Assembly: GCA_023300375.1 (NCBI GenBank)
Contig: JALZWO010000014.1
Coordinates: 20,389 to 84,388 of the forward strand
Reading direction: 5' to 3'
Length of the DNA: 64,000 bases
Source: Granulosicoccus sp.
GTDB taxonomy: Bacteria; Pseudomonadota; Gammaproteobacteria; Granulosicoccales; Granulosicoccaceae
Shown: piece after piece, positions 19,353-30,368 of the stretch
How the letters are laid out: every line of letters begins with the position of its first letter
Position numbering within the stretch: position 1 is the first letter of the stretch
The notes under the pieces: model-generated
Told to the model about the DNA's origin: nothing
Seen by the model: only the letters and a program-made list of their open reading frames with translations
The model's database searches: none
Made by a program: the position numbers and the translations under genes

Positions 19353-21017
19353 TCATAGCTCCCTAAGTTCCCTACGCAGAATCTTACCCACATTGGTCTT
19401 TGGAAGTTCATCGACAAACTGAATGACCTTAGGGCGTTTATAGCCGGTTAGCTCCTCTTTGCAGTAAGCGGTAATGTCTTCTTCTGTCAGCGCTTCGTCC
19501 TTTTTTACGATGACCACCTTTACCACTTCGCCAGAGTGCTCATCTGGTACACCAATAGCTCCCACCTCTAGAACACCAGGCATACAGGCAATAACGCCCT
19601 CTATCTCGTTGGGATAGACATTGAATCCTGATACCAAAATCATATCCTTGAGTCGGTCAACAATTTTGAAAAATCCTTTTTCATTCATAACGGCGACATC
19701 ACCAGTGTGTAACCAACCCTCGCTGTCGATAGTCTCGGCAGTGGCTTCTGGACGCTGCCAGTAGCCTTTCATAACCTGAGGTCCGCGTATACACAGCTCG
19801 CCCCTTTCGCCGATGGGCAATGCGTTGTTATCAGGGTCACGTATTGACGCATCGGTGGAGGACAGGGGTAAGCCGATGGAATCATTGTACTTGCCGATAC
19901 CCATAGGGTTGATACAGGCAGCGGGGCTTGTTTCAGTCAGTCCATAGGCCTCAATGAGGGTGCTGCCCGTTACATCGTGCCATTGCTCGGCTACCGATTT
20001 TTGTACCGCCATGCCACCCCCAAGAGTCAGTTTGAGTTTGGAGAAGTCAATGGTGTCGAATCCGGGTGTGTTTAATAAGGCATTAAATAGTGTGTTCACA
20101 CCTGTGAAGGCTGTGAATTTGAATTTTTTCAATTCCTTGACAAAACCGGGCATGTCACGTGGATTAGTGATGAGTAAGTTCATCGCGCCCAACTTCATGT
20201 AAGTCAGGCAGTTGGCTGTTAGGGCAAAGATGTGATAGAGCGGCAGAGCGGTGACGATAAGCTCGCGGCCTTCATCCTGGTCCACGGCATTGATCCAATT
20301 CCACGCCTGCAAAATATTGGCGACCATGTTGCCATGCGTCAGCATGGCGCCTTTAGCTACGCCAGTGGTCCCACCTGTGTATTGCAGAAAAGCGACGTCA
20401 TCGTGATTTAAGTCAGCCTGCGCTTGGGGTAAATGTACGCCCTTGGCAAGCACCTCTTTCATGCTGAACGAGCCTGGCAGAGAAAATGGAGGCACCATTT
20501 TCTTGACGTGTTTCAGGACAAAATTTACGAGGATCGATTTGGGAAAACTGAGCATGTCTCCAAAGCGGGTTGTTATGACTGTTTTAATTTCTGTGTCATC
20601 AATAACATCCGCCAAGGTGTGTGCAAATGCCTCAACAACCACAATGGCTTTAGCGCCTGAATCTTTCAGCTGGTGTTTGAGTTCGCGGTCGGTATACAGC
20701 GGATTGGTGTTCACAACCACCAGACCGGCACGCAGTGCGCCAAACACAGCGACCGGGTACTGTAGCAGGTTGGGCATCATGATAGCGATGCGGTCTCCTT
20801 TGACTAGGCCGGCTTCATGTTGGCACCACGAGGCAAAGGCATCAGTTGCCTCTTCTAGTTCCTGAAAGCTAATCGTTGTGCCCAGATTGTGAAACGAGGG
20901 CCGATCAGCGAAGCGTTTACAGCTTTCGTGAAAGATATCGACAACCGATGCGTAGGCGCTGATATCAATTTCGGCAGGAACTGACTCGGGGTAGGATTTT
21001 AGCCAAGGTTTTTCCAT
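19353..21017 (-). CDS. fadD: Long-chain fatty acid-CoA ligase
   Basis: Activates fatty acids with ATP and CoA for beta-oxidation or lipid synthesis at the inner membrane. The 554 residues from MEKPWLKSYPESVP match E. coli FadD; this ATG (21017) is chosen over a longer frame from 21077. The AMP-binding signature YTGGTTGVAKGAMLTHGNM is followed by EAYGLTETSPAACIN, GWLHTGDVA, and GFNVYPNEIE. The C-terminal catalytic Lys is in ELPKTNVGKILRRELREL. Convergent with the Nudix gene. Confidence 0.95.
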   Translation of the reverse strand: MEKPWLKSYPESVPAEIDISAYASVVDIFHESCKRFADRPSFHNLGTTISFQELEEATDAFASWCQHEAGLVKGDRIAIMMPNLLQYPVAVFGALRAGLVVVNTNPLYTDRELKHQLKDSGAKAIVVVEAFAHTLADVIDDTEIKTVITTRFGDMLSFPKSILVNFVLKHVKKMVPPFSLPGSFSMKEVLAKGVHLPQAQADLNHDDVAFLQYTGGTTGVAKGAMLTHGNMVANILQAWNWINAVDQDEGRELIVTALPLYHIFALTANCLTYMKLGAMNLLITNPRDMPGFVKELKKFKFTAFTGVNTLFNALLNTPGFDTIDFSKLKLTLGGGMAVQKSVAEQWHDVTGSTLIEAYGLTETSPAACINPMGIGKYNDSIGLPLSSTDASIRDPDNNALPIGERGELCIRGPQVMKGYWQRPEATAETIDSEGWLHTGDVAVMNEKGFFKIVDRLKDMILVSGFNVYPNEIEGVIACMPGVLEVGAIGVPDEHSGEVVKVVIVKKDEALTEEDITAYCKEELTGYKRPKVIQFVDELPKTNVGKILRRELREL

Positions 21018-21126
21018 GATGCATCCTCGAAGTGTGGGCGATGAAGGACAGTGCTGTCCGATACGACGATTAGTCAAAAGCCATCGTCGCCACCAAGGTC
21101 ACAACGATAGTTCACTGTACAACGAA

Positions 21127-21618
21127 TCAGGCAGCGCAACATTTCTTATGCTTTTTACCACTGCCGCACGCGCAAGCCTCATTACGCCCTTGTTTGACAG
21201 TATCGCGCCGAAATTGATCAACATCGGGTACTTCAGCATCCCGAAAGTACCATTGGCCATGATATTTCTCGAATACACCGCGTTCATGGTGGGCATGACG
21301 CCGACGCGCTGAATCTCTGTAACGCGCAATGAATTCAATACGCGCAGAGGTGTCTTCGGCAGTTCCACCGTCGACCTTGATGATTTCCAGGCCTAGCCAT
21401 GTGGATTCGTTGGCCCATCGGCGCGTGGCTACTTCATCGACCTCAGCGCGAGTGGAGGGATGATGGGTCGCTAATATGAACTCCATGTTATCCCGTGTGT
21501 GTGCTGTGTAGCGCGCACGAATAAGCTCTTCTGCGCTTAAGGCGCGGCTATCGCCGTTGATAATGGGTTGGCAGCATTCGCTCAAATCGCGGCTGGAGCC
21601 GCAAGGACATTCATTCAT
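21127..21618 (-). CDS. YchJ-like SEC-C zinc-binding protein
   Basis: A 163-residue protein with two SEC-C type metal-binding motifs, at the N-terminus (CPCGSSRDLSECC) and the C-terminus (CACGSGKKHKKCC). The middle part is a UPF0225/YchJ-type NTF2-like domain (SAEELIRARYTAH). The start at 21618 (MNECPCGS) is chosen because the family begins at the first SEC-C motif. The family function is uncharacterised. It lies on the same strand as the DUF3301 gene upstream and fadD downstream. Confidence 0.9.
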   Translation of the reverse strand: MNECPCGSSRDLSECCQPIINGDSRALSAEELIRARYTAHTRDNMEFILATHHPSTRAEVDEVATRRWANESTWLGLEIIKVDGGTAEDTSARIEFIARYRDSARRRHAHHERGVFEKYHGQWYFRDAEVPDVDQFRRDTVKQGRNEACACGSGKKHKKCCAA

Positions 21619-21692
21619 AGGTGATGGGTATTTTTCAAGCTGTTTCAGATAGCGACATGGTAACGCACTCAACACGGTTCAATGCGTGCGAT

Positions 21693-22040
21693 TCACTGCA
21701 CATAGATACGATTGCCATCAATGTCGCGTGTGTAAGGGATCAGTACCTCTTTTAACTTCTGGCCGTGCAGGGTGACCGTGCCCGTATCTCGGAACTGGCC
21801 CTGGTCGGTAAATTCGAATTGATACGTGCGTTGCCAGCAAAATACCCCTTTGATATCGCGGGTAGGCTTTAATTGGGTCAGAGCTGTGGTCTGATCCAAA
21901 AGCTGAAGCTGACGTTGTTTGCACGCCTGTCGTGCAACAGCTGTGGCAAGCTCGTGGGCTTTTGAGCCTGTCCACCACCCAATAAACGCTAATACTGGCA
22001 GCGCAATAACAAGTAAGTCCAACAGCGCGTTTCCGGTCAT
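21693..22040 (-). CDS. DUF3301 family membrane-anchored protein
   Basis: A 115-residue protein with one N-terminal membrane helix (residues about 6-24, LLDLLVIALPVLAFIGWW) followed by a soluble domain containing ARQACKQRQLQLLDQTTAL and WQRTYQFEFTDQG. These are characteristic of DUF3301, a small conserved gammaproteobacterial family of unknown function. It is divergent from the DUF1244 gene at 22267 and lies 74 bases upstream of the SEC-C gene. Confidence 0.85.
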   Translation of the reverse strand: MTGNALLDLLVIALPVLAFIGWWTGSKAHELATAVARQACKQRQLQLLDQTTALTQLKPTRDIKGVFCWQRTYQFEFTDQGQFRDTGTVTLHGQKLKEVLIPYTRDIDGNRIYVQ

Positions 22041-22266
22041 TTCGTTCCAACTGTGTCGTTATGGTGGAGATGAGATCGAATGTTACTTTATTGACATGTA
22101 CAGTTGCAGCCAATGTAAATCCCAGTCTTTGACACCAGGCTTGTGTATCTGGTTTATTTTTCTGTATGTGGAGCTATATGCTCGACTGCGCTGTTCTCAC
22201 GCGCCGTCGTGTGGTCTATAGTGTCAACCCTACGACTCGGAATCAACCCTAGGGGTTCTACAAAAA

Positions 22267-22575
22267 ATGAATAGCATCGACTTTCTGGACGAGCAAGCGC
22301 GCACTGAGCTTGAGGCAGCGGCGTTCCGGACATTGGTTGCACATCTGCAAGAACGCACGGACGTGCAGAACATCGACCTGATGAACTTGGCTGGATTTTG
22401 CCGAAACTGCCTGTCGAAATATTATGTGGCTGCAGCACTAGAACGTGACATCGACGTGCCCTACGAAGAGGCCAGGGAACATATCTACGGCGAGCCGTTT
22501 AGCCAATGGAAGCAAAAACACCAGACAGAAGCCACTGCTGAACAAAAAGCCGCCTTTAAAGAAACCCACGGCTAA
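22267..22575 (+). CDS. DUF1244 domain protein
   Basis: A 102-residue soluble protein. The signature LMNLAGFCRNCLSKYY with two Cys and the EEAREHIYGEPFSQWKQKHQ stretch identify the DUF1244 family (SMc04008-like), a helical fold of unknown function common in proteobacteria. The gene is followed after 77 bases by a second conserved unknown on the same strand. Confidence 0.88.
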   Translation: MNSIDFLDEQARTELEAAAFRTLVAHLQERTDVQNIDLMNLAGFCRNCLSKYYVAAALERDIDVPYEEAREHIYGEPFSQWKQKHQTEATAEQKAAFKETHG

Positions 22576-22652
22576 CTATTCGCGGCGAATGCCACTGCGC
22601 GCGTTAAGTAATAATGAACAAACCCGCACCGTGTTCGCAAGGTGACTGAATC

Positions 22653-23213
22653 ATGGCTAAAATCGACACAAGCAAAGAACAGAAATTTCTTGGTGACTAT
22701 CTATTAGTCGACCCGCAAATAAAGATGGTAATTGTTGGGTCTTTGGATAGCCGACTCGTTGAGTCTGCTGGAACCGCCAATGCTCCTGTCAAGCTGGCTG
22801 AACTGAGTGCGGCGGAACAATTTGCGAGGGAACTCCGTGGGGCTAGCTCCTCTGAGGTCATGCTGGTGTGGGTGATTGATACGCTCGGCACTGAGCTTGA
22901 GCAGCAATTGGGCAAGGCAATTCGAGCTTTTCCCTATCGGGTTGTGGTCGCTTGTCGCAGTGGTCAAAGTCAATCTGGCAATCTGGATACACTGTTTTTT
23001 TCTCTGGGATTTAAGAAATTAACCATGCTGGATGCTGGTGGGCTCGATACACAGCTTTGGTACGAATACCGTCTCAGCCAATACAAGGCTGCACCGGATT
23101 GGCTAAATGCCAGATTCTGGGCTAACCCTGAGAGGTTTGGTGATGATGAGGATCCTGACAGCGACTACGAAGATTTTGATGAATCTGACATGGAAGCCGA
23201 TGATGAACCCTAG
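22653..23213 (+). CDS. Conserved hypothetical protein, DUF6231-like
   Basis: A 186-residue soluble protein without a signal peptide. It looks like a Rossmann-like alpha/beta fold, with strands IKMVIVGSLD, VMLVWVIDTLG and YRVVVACRSG. A conserved-looking end SPDWLNARFWANPERFG-type block (here YKAAPDWLNARFWANPERFG) matches what I recall of the DUF6231 family in gammaproteobacteria; the name is from memory. The last 30 residues are very acidic (DDEDPDSDYEDFDESDMEAD). No catalytic residues are evident. Possible pair with the DUF1244 gene. Confidence 0.65.
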   Translation: MAKIDTSKEQKFLGDYLLVDPQIKMVIVGSLDSRLVESAGTANAPVKLAELSAAEQFARELRGASSSEVMLVWVIDTLGTELEQQLGKAIRAFPYRVVVACRSGQSQSGNLDTLFFSLGFKKLTMLDAGGLDTQLWYEYRLSQYKAAPDWLNARFWANPERFGDDEDPDSDYEDFDESDMEADDEP

Positions 23214-23340
23214 TAGCCGCTTTAGCTCGGCAAACCGGCTCTATGGCTGCTATCGTTGCGCCTCTAGATGCTTCGTCAGTTTGAGCTACAGGAATTAACA
23301 GGAGCGCTTGTGTGCCAGCTTACGAAGAGAAGCATGGCAC

Positions 23341-24408
23341 ATGGGTAAACAGGAGACTAAGTTGAGCAACACAAAGACCATTCAGATAACAGAACTTCAA
23401 GGGGATGGTATTGGCCCCGAATTGGCTGATTCGGTCAGAGCTGTGGCTGAAGCTCTACCCGTGGATGTCAATTTTATAGCTGTGGACTGGAGTCTGGACA
23501 ATCGCGAGAAGCGTGGTGATGAGGTCATTGACGAGGCTGAGGCCTCGATGCGTCAGACAAAGCTGGCTGTCAAATACCCCACTGTTACTCGAGACAGTAG
23601 CCCGAATGCGCTGATCCGTCGACGCTGTGACTTCAGTGTCATTTATCGGCCTGCTATTTCCATAAAAGGCATACACAGTAATTTCAAGGAAGATGTCAAT
23701 TTACACATCGTGCGAATTGCAACCGGCGGCACTTACGATGATCCTGGCCAGTTAATAGGTAAAGACGCTGCAGTCTCTTTGCGTATGGTTGAAAGACGTC
23801 CCTGCGAACAAGCCGCCAGATTTGCGTTCAAGCTGGCACGCCGCAAAGGCCTCGCCTATGGCAACGGCCACTATTCAATGACCAGTTCATCCAAGCACAC
23901 TATTCAGCGAGTGACTGATGGATTATTCGAGTCGGTTGTCGCCGATATCCACCAACAGTTCGACGATGTCGAGCATCACGTGGAATTGTTTGACGCCTTG
24001 CTGGCTAAAATCATCATTAACCCATCGGCCTACGAGGTGGTTCTGGTGCTGAACGAATACGGCGATTTTTTGTCTGACATGGCGTCTGGGTTGGTGGGCA
24101 GTCTGGGTACGGGTGCCTCGGGAAATTACTCTTTTGACGACAACAACGAAGTCGACATCGCCATGTTTGATCCCGCTGGAGGCACTGCACCTGACATAGC
24201 CGGAAAAAATATCGCTAATCCGGCCGCAGCCTTGCTTGCATTTGGCATGTTGCTTGATCATGTTGATCGGTACGATCTGGGCCACGCCTTACGAATGAGT
24301 CTTCTGGGTTGTATCGAAACCGGGCAGAGTACTCGTGACTTGGGGGGTAAGCTCAATACCGATGAATTCACCCGTGCTGTCATTGACAGCATCCCTGCAC
24401 ATTTATAG
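23341..24408 (+). CDS. Isocitrate/isopropylmalate dehydrogenase family protein, divergent
   Basis: A beta-decarboxylating dehydrogenase family member of about 355 residues. The ends are recognisable: ELQGDGIGPELADSV near the N-terminus, YGDFLSDMASGLVGSLG (metal-binding Asp pair), and GGTAPDIAGKNIANPAAALL. The catalytic Tyr (RIATGGTYDDP) and Lys (SSSKHTIQRVTDGLF) align with IDH. The usual His of the VHGTAPDIAGK cofactor motif is Gly, and RENTEGEY is RIATGGTY, so cofactor and substrate choice are open. Start choice: ATG at 23341; a TTG at 23362 with AGGAG at 23351-23355 is as likely, and a longer frame begins with GTG at 23308. sucA follows after about 50 bases, so an NAD-type isocitrate dehydrogenase role is the natural but unproven guess. 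Confidence 0.8.
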   Translation: MGKQETKLSNTKTIQITELQGDGIGPELADSVRAVAEALPVDVNFIAVDWSLDNREKRGDEVIDEAEASMRQTKLAVKYPTVTRDSSPNALIRRRCDFSVIYRPAISIKGIHSNFKEDVNLHIVRIATGGTYDDPGQLIGKDAAVSLRMVERRPCEQAARFAFKLARRKGLAYGNGHYSMTSSSKHTIQRVTDGLFESVVADIHQQFDDVEHHVELFDALLAKIIINPSAYEVVLVLNEYGDFLSDMASGLVGSLGTGASGNYSFDDNNEVDIAMFDPAGGTAPDIAGKNIANPAAALLAFGMLLDHVDRYDLGHALRMSLLGCIETGQSTRDLGGKLNTDEFTRAVIDSIPAHL

Positions 24409-24457
24409 CTAACATCATTCAAGCCTGCGAGTGGCAGGTAAGGTCAGGAAAGAACCA

Positions 24458-27337
24458 ATGAGTGCATCATCAAAATCCGTGGATCATAAACAATCAATGC
24501 AAGAGCACTGGGATCTTTCCGTGCTTGCGGGGGGGAACTCGCCGTGGTTGGAGCAGCAGTACGAGCAGTATCTGAAAGATCCCAACTCGGTTGATGAATC
24601 ATGGCGGGATTACTTTGGTAATCTCCCCATGGTTGATGAGAACACTCGCGAGGCGATGCATTCCGAAATTCGAACTAAATTTCAGCAAATTACTAAAGGA
24701 TCGCAAAGGCCCAGCGCGGGTTCAACTGCTGCAGCGAGCTCAGGTTCAACTGCTGAGTTAAAGCAGATTTATGTCACGCAGCTCATCAACGCTTATCGTG
24801 TTCGTGGTCACCAGCTAGCCAAGACTGACCCTTTGGGCCAGCAAAGCGATGCCATGGTTCGCGAAGTCCGATTGCGTGAAAACGGACTCTCCGATGCTGA
24901 TCTTGACACCGTTTTTCCAACCCCATCCCTGGAAGGCATTGATCAAGCGCCACTGCGCGACATCATCACGCATCTGGAGAAGTGTTATTGCAGCTCTATC
25001 GGTTATGAGTTCATGTACATCGATTACACGCCTCAAAAAGATTGGCTTCAGCAGCGCATAGAGAGCGTGGCGTCAGCACCTGCATTGAATGCTGAAACCC
25101 GTGAATGGATTCTACAACGTATCACTGCGGCCGAGAGCATGGAAAGACATCTTGGTTCACGCTACGTGGGTCAGAAGCGTTTCTCATTGGAAGGTGGTGA
25201 AAGCCTGATTGTAGTGATGAGCGAGCTGGTGCGTCGATCAGGTGCAGCCGGCGTAAAAGATATTGTTATCGGTATGGCCCATCGTGGCCGCCTCAATGTG
25301 CTGGTCAATATTCTGGGTAAAAATCCTGCCGATCTATTTTCTGAATTCGAAGGCAAGAAGTACAACGAGAGTTTGTCCTCGGGTGATGTGAAATACCATC
25401 AGGGATTCAGCTCCGATATCAAAACCGCGCACGGACACATGCATTTGTCATTGGCGTTTAACCCCTCACATCTGGAAATCGTATCGCCGGTAGTGGAAGG
25501 TTCTGTGCGCTCTCGACAAGATCGCTACGGTGACAAGGAAGGCGATAAGGTGCTGCCCATAGCGATTCACGGCGATGCAGCATTTGCTGGTCAAGGAGTT
25601 GTCATGGAAACATTCAACATGGCTGACTCGCGCGGGTTCTCCACCAAGGGTACCGTGCATATCATCGTCAACAACCAAATTGGTTTTACCACGAGTAATG
25701 TGGATGATGTGCGCTCCACGCTATATGCCACCGACGTGGCGAAAATGATCAACGCACCCATCTTCCATGTTAACGGTGACGATCCAGAAGCTGTGTACTT
25801 TGTTACTCAGCTGGCGTTGGATTTCCGTATGGCGTTTAAGAAAGATGTGGTCATCGATATGGTGTGCTACCGACGTCATGGGCATAACGAAACTGATGAA
25901 CCTTCAGTGACTCAGCCCATGATGTACAAGCTGATTAAAGCATTGCCAACCACTCGATCGTTATACGCGAACGCGCTGAATGAATCCGGTGTTTTTGCAA
26001 CCGCTGATGCTGACAGCATGGTGGAGAACTATCGAAAAGATCTTGATGATGGAAAAAATGTGGCTCCCGGTGTGATTGAAGGTTTAGCTGGGGCGCCCGA
26101 ACTTGCTATTGATTGGTCGAAGTACGCCGCCACTGACTGGAAAATACCTTATTCCTCTAAGTTTGATCTTGCCACGTTGCAATCATTAGCCACACAGCTA
26201 ACGACTCTACCGGATGGGTTAGCTTTGCATTCGCGCGTTAATAAAATTGTCCAAGATCGACGCAAAATGACAGCCGGTGCATTGCCGTTAGATTGGGGTT
26301 ATGCCGAAACCATGGCGTATGCAACGCTTGTGCATGAGGGTTATTCAGTACGACTATCAGGACAAGATTGTGGCCGAGGCACATTTGCTCATCGTCATGC
26401 TGTACTCCACAACCAAGCGACTATGGGGGCCTATGTGCCATTGCGTGAGCTTGATGGTAAGGGTAACTTTTTGGTTATCGATTCTGTACTGTCAGAAGAG
26501 GCAGTACTCGGATTTGAATATGGTTATGCAACAGCTGATCCCAACACCTTGGTTATATGGGAAGGGCAATTTGGTGATTTTGCCAATGGTGCGCAAGTAG
26601 TCATCGACCAGTTCATCAGTTCAGGTGAAACTAAATGGGGACGCTTATGTGGGCTAACTATGTTGTTGCCACACGGCTATGAAGGGCAGGGTCCTGAGCA
26701 TTCGTCAGCCCGACTTGAGCGCTTTTTGCAATTGTGTGCTGAAGACAACATGCAAGTGTTAGTGCCCAGTACGCCGGCACAGGCCTACCATATGCTACGC
26801 CGGCAGATGATTCGCCCCATGCGCCGCCCTATGATTGTTATGTCTCCTAAGAGCTTACTGCGGCACCGTCTTGCAACATCCACCTTAGAAGATCTTGCCG
26901 AGGGCACCTTCCTGCCAGTATTGGGTGAGCTCGACGATCTCAAACCTTCGAAGGTAGACAGGGTTGTACTGTGTAGTGGCAAGGTTTACTACGATTTGTT
27001 AGAGGCCAGACGTGGTGCAGAAATCGACAACGTGGCGTTGATCCGCCTCGAGCAGTTGTATCCGTTTCCTTACGATGCCATGACAGAGGTGATCAAAACC
27101 TACCCGAATGCCAAAACGGTTGTGTGGTGTCAGGAAGAGCCGCGTAATCAAGGTGCGTGGCGATCCAATCGACACCGCATTGAGCGAGTGTTACCTAAGA
27201 AGGTGAAAACACTAGAATTTGCCGGTAGAGCGCCTTCGGCATCTCCTGCTAGTGGTTACATGAGCCAACATCTGATTGAACAGAAGCGCCTGGTTGAAGA
27301 AGCCTTAGGTGTGATTCCCAACAAGCCGGCGCAATAA
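24458..27337 (+). CDS. sucA: 2-oxoglutarate dehydrogenase E1 component
   Basis: Thiamine-diphosphate-dependent decarboxylase of the 2-oxoglutarate dehydrogenase complex in the TCA cycle. The product is 959 residues from ATG 24458, chosen because AGGA lies 9 bases upstream and the family begins near MSASSKS; a GTG at 24431 gives nine more residues. The E2-binding N-terminal helix (WLEQQYEQYLKDPNSVDESW), the KRFSLEGGESLI block, and the ThDP/Mg site GDAAFAGQGVVMETFNM with NNQIGFTTS are all present. The C-terminal domain ends with EEPRNQGAW. sucB follows 58 bases later in line. Confidence 0.98.
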   Translation: MSASSKSVDHKQSMQEHWDLSVLAGGNSPWLEQQYEQYLKDPNSVDESWRDYFGNLPMVDENTREAMHSEIRTKFQQITKGSQRPSAGSTAAASSGSTAELKQIYVTQLINAYRVRGHQLAKTDPLGQQSDAMVREVRLRENGLSDADLDTVFPTPSLEGIDQAPLRDIITHLEKCYCSSIGYEFMYIDYTPQKDWLQQRIESVASAPALNAETREWILQRITAAESMERHLGSRYVGQKRFSLEGGESLIVVMSELVRRSGAAGVKDIVIGMAHRGRLNVLVNILGKNPADLFSEFEGKKYNESLSSGDVKYHQGFSSDIKTAHGHMHLSLAFNPSHLEIVSPVVEGSVRSRQDRYGDKEGDKVLPIAIHGDAAFAGQGVVMETFNMADSRGFSTKGTVHIIVNNQIGFTTSNVDDVRSTLYATDVAKMINAPIFHVNGDDPEAVYFVTQLALDFRMAFKKDVVIDMVCYRRHGHNETDEPSVTQPMMYKLIKALPTTRSLYANALNESGVFATADADSMVENYRKDLDDGKNVAPGVIEGLAGAPELAIDWSKYAATDWKIPYSSKFDLATLQSLATQLTTLPDGLALHSRVNKIVQDRRKMTAGALPLDWGYAETMAYATLVHEGYSVRLSGQDCGRGTFAHRHAVLHNQATMGAYVPLRELDGKGNFLVIDSVLSEEAVLGFEYGYATADPNTLVIWEGQFGDFANGAQVVIDQFISSGETKWGRLCGLTMLLPHGYEGQGPEHSSARLERFLQLCAEDNMQVLVPSTPAQAYHMLRRQMIRPMRRPMIVMSPKSLLRHRLATSTLEDLAEGTFLPVLGELDDLKPSKVDRVVLCSGKVYYDLLEARRGAEIDNVALIRLEQLYPFPYDAMTEVIKTYPNAKTVVWCQEEPRNQGAWRSNRHRIERVLPKKVKTLEFAGRAPSASPASGYMSQHLIEQKRLVEEALGVIPNKPAQ

Positions 27338-27395
27338 GTTTTACAATTGCGTATCAAACCCGACATTTTAAAAACTTAAATAAGAGACTCTCTAG

Positions 27396-28649
27396 ATGAC
27401 TTCTGAGATCAAAGTGCCAACACTGCCTGAATCAATTGCTGATGCATTGATCGTCACTTGGCACAAGCAGGAAGGCGATGCGGTAAGTCGAGACGAAGTC
27501 TTGGTTGACATCGAGACCGACAAGGTTGTCTTGGAAGTGCCAGCTGCCGAAGACGGAGTTCTCGGTAAAATTATAGAACCTGAGGGCACCACTGTTGCTG
27601 CCCACCAGGTTATCGGTTCTATCGAGAAGGCCTCCGCTGCTGCAAAACCTGCAGCTGCGGCGGCGGCTCCTGTGGCACCAGAGGCCGCTGCAGTTGATTC
27701 TGGTAGTGCTGGTGGTAGTGATAGTGCGGGGCAAACTAGTCCGTCAGTGCGTAAGCTGTTGGATCAACACGGTCTCACTGCTGCGCAAGTTAATGGCACA
27801 GGCAAAAACGGTCGGATCTCACAGGCTGATGTGAATGCACATATTGCTGGTGGTGCAAGTCCTGCGGTAGTACCTGCCGCTGCTGTGGCAACACCCGCTA
27901 AGGCGCCTGCAACCGTAGCTGCCGCCGCACCTGCTGTGCCACAAGGCGAGCGCCTTGAGGAGCGGGTTCCTATGACTCGCTTGCGCGCGCGCATTGCTGA
28001 GCGCTTATTAACAGCGACTCAGACGACTGCCATGCTCACCACCTTCAATGAGGTAGACATGAGTGCGTTCATCGCACTACGCAATCAGTATAAGGCGCAA
28101 TTTGAAAAATCCCACGGTATCAAGCTTGGCTTCATGTCAATTTTTCTCAAAGCCGCTACTGAGGCGCTCAAGCGCTACCCAGACATCAACGCCTCGATAG
28201 ATGGTGACGATGTGGTTTACCACGGATACTGCGATATCGGTGTCGCTGTGTCTTCAGAGCGTGGTCTTGTGGTGCCGGTGTTACGCAACACAGAATTCAT
28301 GTCATTGGCAGATGTCGAAAAAACAATTGGTGTTTACGCCGAGAAGGCGCGAGACGGCAAGCTGTCTCTTGAAGAGATGACCGGCGGTACCTTCACAGTT
28401 TCTAACGGTGGTGTGTTTGGTTCATTGTTATCAACGCCTATTCTTAATCCACCGCAGAGTGCCATTCTGGGAATGCATGCAACACAGGATCGGCCAGTGG
28501 CTGTCGATGGTCAGGTGGTTATCCGGCCTATGATGTACATCGCTCTGAGCTATGATCACCGAATTGTTGATGGCAAGGGCGCGGTTGGATTCCTCAAGGC
28601 GATCAAGGAAATGGTTGAAGATCCAGCCAGAATCGTTCTTGATCTATAA
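27396..28649 (+). CDS. sucB: 2-oxoglutarate dehydrogenase E2 (dihydrolipoyl succinyltransferase)
   Basis: Core of the 2-oxoglutarate dehydrogenase complex. The 417 residues are in order: lipoyl domain with the lipoylated Lys in [13 protein letters not shown] (about residues 39-51), an Ala/Pro-rich linker, an E3-binding domain ([18 protein letters not shown]), a second Ala/Val/Pro linker, and the catalytic core ending in [15 protein letters not shown] with the active-site His and Asp. It follows sucA and ends before a clear terminator, so lpd may have its own promoter. Confidence 0.98.
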   Translation: MTSEIKVPTLPESIADALIVTWHKQEGDAVSRDEVLVDIETDKVVLEVPAAEDGVLGKIIEPEGTTVAAHQVIGSIEKASAAAKPAAAAAAPVAPEAAAVDSGSAGGSDSAGQTSPSVRKLLDQHGLTAAQVNGTGKNGRISQADVNAHIAGGASPAVVPAAAVATPAKAPATVAAAAPAVPQGERLEERVPMTRLRARIAERLLTATQTTAMLTTFNEVDMSAFIALRNQYKAQFEKSHGIKLGFMSIFLKAATEALKRYPDINASIDGDDVVYHGYCDIGVAVSSERGLVVPVLRNTEFMSLADVEKTIGVYAEKARDGKLSLEEMTGGTFTVSNGGVFGSLLSTPILNPPQSAILGMHATQDRPVAVDGQVVIRPMMYIALSYDHRIVDGKGAVGFLKAIKEMVEDPARIVLDL

Positions 28650-28708
28650 GTCAGCGGTGCTCAGCGCAATGGCATTGAGTTGACACGCACAGACTAGTTG
28701 TTTTGCAT

Positions 28709-28730
28709 AACCGCCCTATGGGCGGTTTTT
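28709..28730 (+). terminator. Intrinsic terminator after sucB
   Basis: AACCGCCC (28709-28716), a TAT loop and GGGCGGTT (28720-28727) followed by TTTT make a compact 8-bp stem with a U-tract. It lies 60 bases after sucB and 169 bases before lpd. Confidence 0.9.
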
Positions 28731-28883
28731 GCGTTTTAGGCGTGAATTTATCAATCGCCCATGAACCCACAGATAAGCTGCCAGCGTAGACAAGAGAGCG
28801 CCAGGTTGTGGCCGTGTAATTGCTTCAACGAAAAACTAAGTGTGATGCGCGATATACTGTGTACCACAATATTCACAATCTAA

Positions 28884-30335
<1,452 letters not shown>

Positions 30336-30368
30336 ACATGTACTAGCTTTTAAGAACAGGGCGCTGTC

